From assembly GCA_016206365.1 (NCBI GenBank), contig JACQRR010000015.1:1-15595 (forward strand): a DNA stretch of 15,595 bases. The letters are read 5' to 3'. Made by a program: the position numbers and the translations under genes. Source of the stretch: Candidatus Roizmanbacteria bacterium (GTDB lineage Bacteria; Patescibacteriota; Microgenomatia; UBA1406; GWC2-37-13). Position 1 is the first letter of the stretch. Each line of letters starts with the position of its first letter. Positions 1-7,558 of this stretch are shown piece after piece. The notes under the pieces were generated by a model. That model saw only the letters and a list, made by a program, of their open reading frames with translations. It had not been told where the DNA came from and did no database searches.

Positions 1-630
<630 letters not shown>

Positions 631-657
631 TTTTTGTTAGTTATTAACTTTCATCAC

Positions 658-674
658 CCCGATTTAATCGGGGT
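658..674. repeat. Short palindrome, 7-bp stem, 3-nt loop
   Basis: CCCCGAT-TTA-ATCGGGG is a perfect 7-bp stem with a 3-nt loop. A related core (CCGAT-TAA-ATCGG) occurs inside 23S near 303-317, and a half copy (ACCCCGATTTAA) near 1076-1087. Confidence 0.75.
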
Positions 675-752
675 TGACCCGAACAAATTTTAAAATAAAT
701 TTGAACGGGTTGACCTACCTCTAATTGTCAAAGTGCAGATTCGACTCGCTCC

Positions 753-769
753 GCCAAGTCAAACTTGGC
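753..769. repeat. Short palindrome, AGT-CAA-ACT family, copy 1
   Basis: GCCAAGT-CAA-ACTTGGC is a perfect 7-bp stem with a 3-nt loop in the tRNA-Ala/23S spacer. Two relatives with the same geometry lie at 8322-8338 and 8395-8411, beside tRNA-Glu. Confidence 0.75.
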
Positions 770-790
770 CTCGCTCGCTCAGTGCTATAG

Positions 791-810
791 CCCTGAGCTT
801 GTCGAAGGGG
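791..810. repeat. Dispersed repeat abutting tRNA-Ala 3' end
   Basis: The minus strand reads CCCCTTCGACAAGCTCAGGG directly after the tRNA-Ala discriminator base. I recall this imperfect dyad as a very common dispersed motif in many bacterial and metagenomic sequences. No CCA is encoded after the tRNA, so CCA must be added after transcription. Confidence 0.6.
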
Positions 811-884
811 TGGACCTAAAGGGATTTGAACCCTTAACCTTCGGAATGCAAATCCGATGCTCTGGCCAATTGAGCTATAGGCCC
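811..884 (-). tRNA. tRNA-Ala (anticodon UGC)
   Basis: A complete cloverleaf can be drawn on the minus strand. The acceptor GGGCCTA pairs with TAGGTCC and contains the G3-U70 wobble that marks alanine tRNAs. The anticodon stem TCGGA/TCCGA encloses the loop TTTGCAT, giving anticodon TGC. The T-arm AAGGG-TTCAAAT-CCCTT is standard and the discriminator base is A. The 3' CCA is not encoded. It lies about 180 bp upstream of 23S in the same direction, the usual spacer position for tRNA-Ala, yet no 16S gene precedes it. Confidence 0.96.
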
Positions 885-1312
885 AGTACAAATATTAAAT
901 ATTAAAGATTAAATATCAAATATAATTCGTCTCAAAATTTTTGCTATTTTATATTTGATTTTTGATATAACTAAGGGGCTGTTAGGAGAGCTTTTCTGGA
1001 GTCTCCAATGCTGCCTTTAGTAAGGATAAGTTTTCATTGGTAAAATAAGTTTAGCAAAGTACTTTTCTAAAGTCAACCCCGATTTAACCTGACCCACCTG
1101 CACTTTATGCCATTTAGCTCTTTCTGTCATTGCGAGCGATGATTTATGAAGCGAAGCAATCTCAAAATGATAAAAGAGATTGCCACGTCGCTTCGCTCCT
1201 CGCAATGACAAAAACTCGATTATGGTTCCAAGGCTAAACAACTGCAGGTGGGTCAGCGATTTAACTATATCAAATAGATCAAAAGTCTCTCATTTTATTA
1301 ATATATAAATAC
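885..1312. other. Intergenic region with repeats, no 16S rRNA, no clear gene
   Basis: This gap separates tRNA-Ala (minus) from ppsA (plus). 890-960 is very AT-rich, with repeated ATTAAATAT/AAATATCAAATAT words; the promoter for the tRNA-Ala/23S unit should lie here, but I cannot pick a convincing one. 1089-1256 is a nested inverted repeat. A 74-codon open frame on the minus strand (1017-1241) lies mostly inside that repeat and is not credible as a gene. No 16S rRNA sequence is present. Confidence 0.7.
1089..1256. repeat. Nested inverted-repeat element
   Basis: The outer arms are a perfect 14-bp inverted repeat, CTGACCCACCTGCA at 1089-1102 against TGCAGGTGGGTCAG at 1243-1256. Inside lies a second element, 1126-1209, bounded by GTCATTGCGAG and CTCGCAATGAC (11 bp perfect), with further pairing between GCAATCTC (1156-1163) and GAGATTGC (about 1176-1183). 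The inner element resembles the widespread GTCATTGCGAG-type dispersed repeat. The outer arms suggest it was inserted into, or is carried by, another palindrome. Confidence 0.75.
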
Positions 1313-1342
1313 TTGAATTGTTTATTCAATTTAAGTTATATT
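1313..1342 (+). promoter_or_regulatory. ppsA promoter, probably leaderless
   Basis: TTGAAT (1313-1318), an 18-nt spacer and TATATT (1337-1342) form a fair sigma-70-type promoter. Transcription would start at about 1349-1351, on or next to the ATG at 1351, so the message would have almost no leader. This also argues for 1351 over the in-frame codon at 1318, which would overlap the -35 box. Confidence 0.55.
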
Positions 1343-1350
1343 TATATTAT

Positions 1351-3708
1351 ATGATATCGAAAAAGTCTATTGTTTGGTTTGAAGAAGTAAACAAAAACGA
1401 CGTCGGATTAGTCGGAGGTAAAGGAGCAAATTTAGGCGAGATGGTGAATGCCAATCTGCCAATCCCATATGGATTCATATTGACATCCCACGTTTATTTC
1501 GACTTCATACATAGAGCAAAACTCGAGTCTAAGATCAAAGACATGCTTTCGATTATCAACTATGATAATCCAAGCGAGCTTCAACAAGCTTCTCACCATA
1601 TAAAACAACTTATTTTGGATTCAGAGATGCCAAATTATCTTATTCATTCTATCGTTTCTCATTACGAACAGTTAGAACAAAAGGAAGAAAGCTCTTTTTC
1701 TAATAACTCGTTAATAAGTGAAGGAGCCAAAAGTCTGAAGCATCTCTTTAAACCAGCGATAGTGGCAGTTCGTTCTTCTGCTACTGCCGAAGATTTACCT
1801 ACCGCCTCATTTGCAGGTCAACAGGAAACGTATCTCAACGTCCAAGGTGATGCCAGGCTTTTAAATAAAGTGAAAGAGTGCTGGGCTTCTCTTTTTACTC
1901 CACGTGCTATCTATTATCGTTTTCAGCAAGGGTTTAGCGATAAAAAGGTAGGCTTAGCTGTTGTAGTACAGCGAATGGTTCAGTCTCAAAAATCAGGCAT
2001 ATCCTTCAGTATTGATCCAGTAACAAATGACAAAGGAAAAATTGTAATCGAGGCTATTTATGGATTAGGTGAATACATTGTGGGAGGAAAAGTAACGCCA
2101 GACCACTATGAAGTCGATAAAAAGTCATTTGTTATCTTAAAGAAAGAAGTAAAAGAGCAAAGAATTATGTTAAAAAAATCAGCTTATTCAAATAAAGAAG
2201 TTGAATTAAGTAAGTCGTTGGGTAATGAACAAAAATTAAGCGATGAAGAAATAATAAAAGTAGCATTTTTAGTAAAAGACATTGAAAAACATTATTTTTT
2301 TCCCCAAGATATCGAGTGGGCAATCGAGAAAGATCGAGTTTATATTGTTCAATCAAGACCTATAACAACAATAAAAAGTAATCAGTCATCAGCAATCAGA
2401 AATCAGCAAGATGCCGAAAAACTGAAAACTGACAACCGACAACCTATTTTAACTGGTTCTCCTGCTTCTCCCGGAATTGGAGTAGGCTCAGTTAACATAA
2501 TTCACAATCCGAGAGAAATATTTAAAATTCGTCACGGCGATATCCTTGTAGCACCACAAACAAATCCTGATTACGTTCCAGCTATGAAAAAAGCCGCTGC
2601 CATCATAACTGACAAAGGTGGTCGAACTTCCCACGCTGCTATTGTTTCCCGAGAGCTAGGTATCCCAGCAGTTGTTGGCACGGAAAAAGCAACGAAGATC
2701 CTTAAAAATGAAATGGTAGTGACTGTTAATGGTGCAACCGGCGAAGTCTTCAAAGGAAAAATCAGTAATCAGTCATCAGTAGTCGGTAGTCAGCAAAAAA
2801 AAGATAAACTGACGACTGACAACCGAATACTGAAAACAAAAACTCATGTTTACGTCAACCTAGCCGAACCAGAGCAAGCCCAAAAAATAGCCAAGATGAA
2901 TGTAGACGGCGTTGGACTTCTGCGAGCCGAGTTCATCATCGCTCAAATTGGTACTCATCCAAAAGAGTTTATTCGCCAGAAAAAACAGCATTTATTTATC
3001 AATAAACTTGCAAAGGATTTGTCAATTTTTTCAAAGGCTTTTTCACCCCGCCCCGTAATTTACAGAGCTACAGATTTTAAAACCAATGAGTACCGTAATT
3101 TAAAGGGTGGACGAGAATATGAACCACACGAAGAAAATCCAATGCTTGGTTTCAGAGGCGCTTATCGCTATATTGCTAATTCCGATGTTTTTCAGCTCGA
3201 GCTGGAAGCAATTAAAAAGATCTATCAATTAGGATACCGAAATCTTCACCTTATGATTCCATTTGTCAGGGTGCCTTGGGAACTAGTCAAGGTAAAAGAA
3301 TTGGTACAAAAAGCCGGTTTAACAAATCTTCCAGGATTTGAATTTCTAATTATGGTAGAAGTACCAGCCTGTGCACTAAATCTTGAAGAATTTATTAAAA
3401 TAGGAATAAATGGAGTATCGATTGGAACAAATGATTTGACCATGATGCTGTTGGGTGTTGACCGCGACAATGAAGAAGTGTCACAAATCTATGACGAAAG
3501 ACACCCTGCTGTGGTAAAAGTATTAAGAGATATCGTTACGACATCCTCGAAATATAAAATAACCTCCTCAATCTGTGGTCAAGCGGCTTCTGATTATCCA
3601 GATTTAGTTGAAGAACTGGTTCAGGCTGGCATAACAAGTGTTTCGGTCAACCCAGATGCAATAGATCGGACGAGAGAATTGATATACAATATTGAGAAGA
3701 AAATGTAA
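1351..3708 (+). CDS. ppsA: Phosphoenolpyruvate synthase (pyruvate, water dikinase)
   Basis: A 785-aa protein close to the usual length (E. coli 792). It makes PEP from pyruvate and ATP, releasing AMP and phosphate, in the cytosol. Three modules appear in order. The N-terminal ATP-grasp domain (about 1-340) has GLVGGKGANLGEM and AVRSSATAEDLPTASFAGQ. The swivelling phosphohistidine domain has GGRTSHAAIVSRELGIPA, with catalytic His428. The C-terminal PEP/pyruvate TIM barrel ends in SSICGQAASDYPDL, with Cys742, and SVSVNPDAI. Both interdomain linkers (about 341-366 and 470-497) are low-complexity and encoded by copies of one dispersed DNA repeat. The start at 1351 gives MISKKS followed by the usual family N-terminus; an in-frame ATG at 1318 would add 11 hydrophobic residues and overlaps the promoter. 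Enolase follows after 5 bp, so the two form an operon. Pyruvate phosphate dikinase is less likely given the length and motifs. Confidence 0.95.
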   Translation: MISKKSIVWFEEVNKNDVGLVGGKGANLGEMVNANLPIPYGFILTSHVYFDFIHRAKLESKIKDMLSIINYDNPSELQQASHHIKQLILDSEMPNYLIHSIVSHYEQLEQKEESSFSNNSLISEGAKSLKHLFKPAIVAVRSSATAEDLPTASFAGQQETYLNVQGDARLLNKVKECWASLFTPRAIYYRFQQGFSDKKVGLAVVVQRMVQSQKSGISFSIDPVTNDKGKIVIEAIYGLGEYIVGGKVTPDHYEVDKKSFVILKKEVKEQRIMLKKSAYSNKEVELSKSLGNEQKLSDEEIIKVAFLVKDIEKHYFFPQDIEWAIEKDRVYIVQSRPITTIKSNQSSAIRNQQDAEKLKTDNRQPILTGSPASPGIGVGSVNIIHNPREIFKIRHGDILVAPQTNPDYVPAMKKAAAIITDKGGRTSHAAIVSRELGIPAVVGTEKATKILKNEMVVTVNGATGEVFKGKISNQSSVVGSQQKKDKLTTDNRILKTKTHVYVNLAEPEQAQKIAKMNVDGVGLLRAEFIIAQIGTHPKEFIRQKKQHLFINKLAKDLSIFSKAFSPRPVIYRATDFKTNEYRNLKGGREYEPHEENPMLGFRGAYRYIANSDVFQLELEAIKKIYQLGYRNLHLMIPFVRVPWELVKVKELVQKAGLTNLPGFEFLIMVEVPACALNLEEFIKIGINGVSIGTNDLTMMLLGVDRDNEEVSQIYDERHPAVVKVLRDIVTTSSKYKITSSICGQAASDYPDLVEELVQAGITSVSVNPDAIDRTRELIYNIEKKM
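2371..2445 (+). repeat. Dispersed repeat inside ppsA, linker 1
   Basis: Left arm AGTAATCAGTCATCAG (2377-2392), then more ATCAG words, then a right arm CTGAAAACTGACAACCGA (about 2422-2439). The right arm is an imperfect reverse complement of the left. It is translated as KSNQSSAIRNQQ and following residues, between the ATP-grasp and phosphohistidine domains. Confidence 0.75.
2758..2840 (+). repeat. Dispersed repeat inside ppsA, linker 2
   Basis: This copy shares the identical 16-mer AGTAATCAGTCATCAG (2764-2779) and ACTGACAACCGA (2815-2826) with the copy at 2371-2445. Its arms pair well (CAGTCATCAG against CTGACGACTG, 9 of 10). It is read in the same frame as copy 1 (SNQSS in both) and falls between the phosphohistidine domain and the C-terminal barrel. 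Confidence 0.75.
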
Positions 3709-3713
3709 TTATT

Positions 3714-4988
3714 ATGGCTAAAATCAAAAAAATTTACGCTTACGAAATAATTGATTCTCGAGGATACCCAACAATTGAAGGTAAGCTGACTCTCAGTAAT
3801 GGACTTGAAGTTACCACCTCTATACCGGCTGGAACATCGAGGGGAAAAAATGAAGCACTCGAATTAAGAGACAAGGATGAGAGTCGTTTTGATGGAATGG
3901 GGGTTACTAAAGCCGTATCCTATATCAATGAACTAATCGCTCCAAAATTAGTAGGAGTTTCTCCTCTCAAACAGGATGAAATCGACATGTGGCTTGTCAA
4001 AGCGGATGGAACGAAAAATAAAAGCAAGCTCGGAGGCAATACTCTTTTGACAGTATCACAATTAATAGTAAAGGCCGCAGCTCTAGATCTAAAAGTAAAT
4101 CTTTTTCATTATGTAAACAGTCTATATCAATCTTTGTTTCACTCACAAATACTTATAGAGCGACTGCCTGCTCCAATTTTTAATATTATAAATGGCGGTA
4201 AACACGCCAACAACAATCTGGAATTTCAAGAATTTCAACTTATTCCATCATCTTCATACTCATTCACCGAGGCCTACAAAATCGGAGTCGAAGTCTACCA
4301 CGAGTTGCAGAGAGTCTTAGCTTACAGAAATGCCAACATCTCCGTAGGTGAAGAGGGGGGATTTGCCCCAAACTTTCCCACCAATCTTGACGCCATTGAA
4401 ATCCTAAACGAAACAATAAATCAAAAAAACCTAAAGGTCGGGCTTGACGTTTTTTTGGGTCTTGATATAGCCGCAATGCACTTCTACAAAGATGGTAAAT
4501 ATCACATAAAAGATAAAGCCCATCCTCTTAAGGTGAACGAATATTCGGATTTTATTTTAAAACTTATTACTTCTTACTCTATTTTGGTCTTAGAGGATCC
4601 TTTATATGAAGACGATTGGCAAGATTGGATTCAGCTTAACCAAAAGATACCAAAAAATATCTATTTAGTTGGAGACGATCTTCTTACAACCAATAAGGAA
4701 AAACTCGATAAAGCAATACGCGAAAAAGCCTGCACGACAATATTAATAAAGCCAAACCAGATAGGAACGATAACTGAAACTTTAGAAGTCATCGACTTAG
4801 CAAGAAAAAATAATTTTAACTATATAGTTTCTCATCGATCTGGTGAGACAAATGATAGTTTTATAGCTGACTTTGCCGTGGCGGTTCAAGCGGATTTTGT
4901 CAAATTCGGAGCTCCAGCCAGAGGCGAGCGCCTTGCCAAATATAATAGATTGTGGCAGATTGAGAGAGAAGAACTGAAAAAAATGTGA
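3714..4988 (+). CDS. eno: Enolase
   Basis: A 424-aa protein, the usual enolase length. It interconverts 2-phosphoglycerate and PEP in glycolysis. Catalytic and metal residues are in place by comparison with the family: His164 and Glu173 (INGGKHANNNLEFQEF), Glu214 (GEEGGFAP), metal ligands Asp251, Glu294 (LEDP) and Asp321 (GDDLLTTN), Lys346 (LIKPNQIG), Arg375-Ser376 (SHRSGET) and Lys397 (VKFGAP). The mobile loop, usually SGASTG, reads AGTSRG; the Mg-binding serine is kept but its neighbours differ. Other departures are LGGNTLLTVS for LGANAILAVS and ED-PLYEDDW after the metal Glu. It is a divergent but apparently active enzyme. It starts 5 bp after the ppsA stop without a clear ribosome-binding site, so it is probably co-transcribed. 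Its TGA stop is the first triplet of the following palindrome. Confidence 0.95.
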   Translation: MAKIKKIYAYEIIDSRGYPTIEGKLTLSNGLEVTTSIPAGTSRGKNEALELRDKDESRFDGMGVTKAVSYINELIAPKLVGVSPLKQDEIDMWLVKADGTKNKSKLGGNTLLTVSQLIVKAAALDLKVNLFHYVNSLYQSLFHSQILIERLPAPIFNIINGGKHANNNLEFQEFQLIPSSSYSFTEAYKIGVEVYHELQRVLAYRNANISVGEEGGFAPNFPTNLDAIEILNETINQKNLKVGLDVFLGLDIAAMHFYKDGKYHIKDKAHPLKVNEYSDFILKLITSYSILVLEDPLYEDDWQDWIQLNQKIPKNIYLVGDDLLTTNKEKLDKAIREKACTTILIKPNQIGTITETLEVIDLARKNNFNYIVSHRSGETNDSFIADFAVAVQADFVKFGAPARGERLAKYNRLWQIEREELKKM

Positions 4989-5097
4989 TACGAATGATGC
5001 GAATCTTTATGCGAATCTACAAATATGCTAATACTGGATTTTATAATCTGAATTAGTATATTCGCAATATTCGCATATTATTCGTAGATTCGTATCA
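4986..5097. repeat. 112-bp palindrome between convergent eno and pyrG
   Basis: The ends are a perfect 10-bp inverted repeat: TGATACGAAT at 4986-4995 and ATTCGTATCA at 5088-5097. The arms (about 48 nt each) match imperfectly, roughly three quarters by eye. They are built from repeated GCGAAT / ACGAAT words, with a loop near TGGATTTTATAATCTG. The outermost TGA on each strand is the stop codon of eno (plus) and of pyrG (minus). It could serve as a bidirectional terminator, though it lacks a T-run, or be a mobile palindrome. Confidence 0.8.
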
Positions 5098-6753
5098 TAT
5101 TTTGATTTTGAGACATGCCTCAATAAATTCCAAAAAAATTGGGTGAGGTTTTAATGGCCTTGATTTGTATTCTGGGTGACCCTGTGTACCTAGATAAAAG
5201 GGGTGTTCTTTTTTTGGAAGTTCGACTATTTCAACCAAATTTTCTACCGTCGATTGCGCAGCAATTAGCAAACCCTTTTTTTCAAAATGTCTCGCGTAAG
5301 TATTATTAAATTCATATCTGTGACGGTGTCTCTCGCTTGTCAAACCAGTCTCTTTATTCATAAACCCATTATATTTTTCATATGCCTTCCAAGCCAACGT
5401 CCCCTTTTTAACTATTGCATTCCAAGCCCCTAAACGCATAGTTCCACCATAGGCTCTGCGCCTCATATATTCCTTTTGAGCAGGCATGAGATGAATGACT
5501 GGATGTTTTGTTGTGGGGTCATTTTCTGTCGTATTTGCGTCTTTCCAACCCAAAATATCTCTAGCAAAAGACACGACCGCAAGCTGCATCCCATAGCAAA
5601 GTCCAAGGTAAGGTATTTTTTTCTCTCTGGCAAATCCGGCCATGGTAATCATGCCTTCTGCTCCTCGTTCTCCCCAACCGATCGGGACTATTATGCCGTC
5701 AATACTTTTTATATATTTATTAACTCCATATTTCTCAATTTTTTCCGCCTCGATCCAGACGGTCTTGATATTTATCCGGCTATGCCAGCTGGCATGATCA
5801 AGAGCATCAAATAAAGCGGCATACGAATCTCGCAACTGATAATCGCCGGTCCCGAAATATTTTCCCGCGATGGCGATGGTAAGTGTTTTTTTATTTTTTA
5901 AATGAATTAAATCAATGAGTTTTTTCCAACTGGAAATGTCGACTTTTCTTATGGCTAGACCTAATTTTTTCAAAATTTTTGTCTCGAGTTTTTGTTCATG
6001 AAAAATTAAGGGTATTTCACAGATGTTATTAACGTCAGGGTTAGAAATTATATCGTCGCCGTGCATATTGCAGAAGATGGCAAATCGATTACGTCTTCTC
6101 ATATCGATATATTTTTCGGAGCGGGCGATGATAAAATCGGGTTGAATTCCCATGGAATTCAATGTCCTAACAGAGAGCTGTGTTGGTTTAGTCTTTGGCT
6201 CGCCTAAATGAGCAGGGACAGGAACATAGCTGACATGAATATGGATAACGTCACCCGGATTTTTTAAAGCGAGGATCCGGGAAGCTTCATAAAAAAAGAC
6301 ATTCCAATATTCTCCGGCTGTTCCGCCTAGCTCGACAATTACGATATTAGCGGCTTGATTTAAAGCCACTTTTTTTATTCTATTTATTATTTCGTCACAG
6401 ATATGAGTTGCTTCGACATCTTCTCCATCGTATTCAAATCTTCTTTCTTTGGCGATTATTGTTTGGTAAATTTGTCCCATGGTGACAAAATTATCCTTGG
6501 TCATGTCGCGATCGAGGAATTTTTCATAAGAGCCGATATCCATATCGGCTTCAGTTCCGTCTTCGCATAAAAATGGATCGCCGTGTTCGATAGGATTTAT
6601 AGTTCCGGCGTCGAGGTTGAGATAGCCTTCAAATTTAATGGGGGCAACTCGGAAGCCGCACTGCTGAAGAAGGTAAGCTATCGATGATACAGTAACACCT
6701 TTTCCTATTCCAGAAATTACTCCTCCTGAGATAAATACATACTTCTTTCTCAC
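5095..6753 (-). CDS. pyrG: CTP synthase (glutamine hydrolysing)
   Basis: A 552-aa protein (E. coli 545) that aminates UTP to CTP using ATP and ammonia from glutamine. The N-terminal synthase domain shows the P-loop GGVISGIGKG with Lys18, Asp70/Asp72 in EADMDIGSYEKF, Glu141 in ELGGTAG, and KPTQLSVRTLNSMGIQPD. The C-terminal class-I glutaminase has the oxyanion region GWGERGAEGM, nucleophile Cys386 in GLCYGMQ, MRLG, RHRHRYEFN and the His526/Glu528 pair in GHPEY. Several usually fixed positions differ: the canonical GDIES after GGTVG reads GEYWN, and the nucleotide site reads KFEGYLNLDAG. This is a divergent family branch with its catalytic set intact. The start codon is GTG at 6751-6753, chosen because translation begins directly with RKKYVFISGG and a consensus promoter sits just before it. 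Confidence 0.95.
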   Translation of the reverse strand: MRKKYVFISGGVISGIGKGVTVSSIAYLLQQCGFRVAPIKFEGYLNLDAGTINPIEHGDPFLCEDGTEADMDIGSYEKFLDRDMTKDNFVTMGQIYQTIIAKERRFEYDGEDVEATHICDEIINRIKKVALNQAANIVIVELGGTAGEYWNVFFYEASRILALKNPGDVIHIHVSYVPVPAHLGEPKTKPTQLSVRTLNSMGIQPDFIIARSEKYIDMRRRNRFAIFCNMHGDDIISNPDVNNICEIPLIFHEQKLETKILKKLGLAIRKVDISSWKKLIDLIHLKNKKTLTIAIAGKYFGTGDYQLRDSYAALFDALDHASWHSRINIKTVWIEAEKIEKYGVNKYIKSIDGIIVPIGWGERGAEGMITMAGFAREKKIPYLGLCYGMQLAVVSFARDILGWKDANTTENDPTTKHPVIHLMPAQKEYMRRRAYGGTMRLGAWNAIVKKGTLAWKAYEKYNGFMNKETGLTSERHRHRYEFNNTYARHFEKKGLLIAAQSTVENLVEIVELPKKEHPFYLGTQGHPEYKSRPLKPHPIFLEFIEACLKIKI

Positions 6754-6790
6754 GCTTTGTAAGTATAAAAAACTCTTTTATTCTTGTCAA
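6754..6790 (-). promoter_or_regulatory. pyrG promoter, consensus, leaderless
   Basis: On the minus strand TTGACA (6785-6790), exactly 17 nt, then TATACT (6762-6767), then 8 nt to the GTG start. This is a near-perfect sigma-70-type promoter. The predicted start site falls at about 6753-6755, leaving no room for a Shine-Dalgarno site, so the mRNA should be leaderless and begin at or next to GTG. Confidence 0.8.
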
Positions 6791-6812
6791 ATAGAGATCT
6801 GGATGATAGAAT
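6784..6812 (+). promoter_or_regulatory. rplS promoter, extended -10, leaderless
   Basis: TTGTCA (6784-6789), exactly 17 nt, then TAGAAT (6807-6812) preceded by TGA (6804-6806), an extended -10. The ATG at 6820 is 7 nt after the box, so transcription should begin on the start codon. The -35 overlaps by five bases the -35 of pyrG on the other strand (TTGTCAA is TTGACAA in reverse). Confidence 0.75.
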
Positions 6813-6819
6813 GGGAGTA

Positions 6820-7140
6820 ATGGCAAATTCATTTGTATTCAAAGACAAAACTTTTACTTTAGGCAGCACGATTGGTGTAACTTATAAATTCAAGGAGGGA
6901 GATAAAGAAAGAAAACAAATCTTTAAAGGAGTCCTGATTAAAATTAAGGGCAACACTCCCCAGACAAAGATGATCACGGTTCGAAAAGTTTCGAGATCGG
7001 GAATAGGTGTAGAGAGAATAATTCCTTTAATATCCCCCTTTTTGAATGAAATATCTATCGTTAAGAAAGCTGAGCCGGGAAAAGCCAAACTATACTATAT
7101 AAGGAAATTGACCGAACAACAGGTAAAACATAAACTATAG
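6820..7140 (+). CDS. rplS: Large-subunit ribosomal protein bL19
   Basis: A 106-aa ribosomal protein of the 50S subunit, near the inter-subunit face. The family core is plain: GSTIGVTYKFKEGDKERKQ, FKGVLIKIKG, the signature TVRKVSRSGIGVERIIPL, and the end KAKLYYIRKL. The open frame extends upstream to a TTG at 6784 and also has an ATG at 6811. I chose ATG 6820 (MANSFVFKD) because the family has only a short N-terminus and both earlier codons lie within the predicted promoter (-35 and -10). A GGGAG at 6813-6817 is too close to the ATG for a normal ribosome-binding site. yraN follows after 24 bp, so the two are probably one operon, continuing into the membrane protein gene. Confidence 0.93.
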   Translation: MANSFVFKDKTFTLGSTIGVTYKFKEGDKERKQIFKGVLIKIKGNTPQTKMITVRKVSRSGIGVERIIPLISPFLNEISIVKKAEPGKAKLYYIRKLTEQQVKHKL

Positions 7141-7164
7141 TAGGAAAAAACATTAACTACATTA

Positions 7165-7542
7165 ATGAACAGTAAAAAAGATATCGGTAGACTTGGAGAA
7201 GCTAAGGCTGTAGATTTTCTTCTCAATAAAGGATATCGCATAATTCAGAAAAACTTCCATTCTCATTGGGGAGAGATAGATATAATCGCAAAAAAGGACT
7301 CTAAAGTTGCTTTTATCGAAGTAAAAACAAGGATCGGTTTGTTAAAAGGTAAGCCCTACGAGTCGGTTGATAAAAGAAAGCTGCAAAAATTAATGAGGCC
7401 GATACAGTTTTATCTGTTGCAAAACCATCTCAAAGATTATAAGCTGTCTTTGGACGTCATATCTATCGTCCTTAATTATGATCTCAGGCTAGATAAGATT
7501 ATTCATTTTGAAAATGTTTTACAGGACATAAGTAAGAAATAG
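7165..7542 (+). CDS. yraN: YraN/UPF0102 family endonuclease-like protein
   Basis: A 125-aa protein of the UPF0102 family, which has a restriction-endonuclease-like fold; its cellular role is poorly established. The family marks are present: GRLGEAKAVDFLLNKGY (residues 8-24), a conserved Asn30, GEIDIIAK (36-43) and FIEVKTR (50-56). The acidic residues with the E-x-K form a PD-(D/E)xK-like site. It lies 24 bp after rplS; yraN commonly sits near rplS and rnhB in bacteria, which supports the call. No strong ribosome-binding site precedes the ATG. The gene ends 16 bp before the next start. Confidence 0.93.
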   Translation: MNSKKDIGRLGEAKAVDFLLNKGYRIIQKNFHSHWGEIDIIAKKDSKVAFIEVKTRIGLLKGKPYESVDKRKLQKLMRPIQFYLLQNHLKDYKLSLDVISIVLNYDLRLDKIIHFENVLQDISKK

Positions 7543-7558
7543 AAGGAGGTGAAAAGAC

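Larger units (their letters stand above)
631..810 (-). other. Spacer between tRNA-Ala and 23S rRNA
   Basis: This is the transcribed spacer that joins tRNA-Ala to 23S on the minus strand. It holds three different small palindromes: CCCCGAT-TTA-ATCGGGG at 658-674, GCCAAGT-CAA-ACTTGGC at 753-769, and an imperfect dyad CCCTGAGCTTGTCGAAGGG at 791-809 that abuts the 3' end of the tRNA. They could act as processing stems or be dispersed repeats that settled here. No gene is seen. Confidence 0.7.

Noticed and set aside
1017..1241. 74-codon open frame on the minus strand
   Set aside because: It lies mostly within the nested inverted repeat, has no start signals, and its product is repeat-derived.
1318..1350. 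Earlier ATG for ppsA giving an 11-residue hydrophobic extension
   Set aside because: It overlaps the predicted promoter, the family starts near the later Met, and PEP synthase is cytosolic.
2377..2445. Repeated ATCAG words in ppsA as a CRISPR-like array
   Set aside because: The units are too short and irregular and have no spacers; they form an imperfect palindrome shared with a second copy.
5476..5814. 112-codon plus-strand frame inside pyrG
   Set aside because: It is antisense to a well-supported enzyme gene, with no protein-like pattern or start signal.
6784..6819. Earlier TTG (6784) and ATG (6811) starts for rplS
   Set aside because: They fall on the -35 and -10 boxes, and the extra residues do not match the family.
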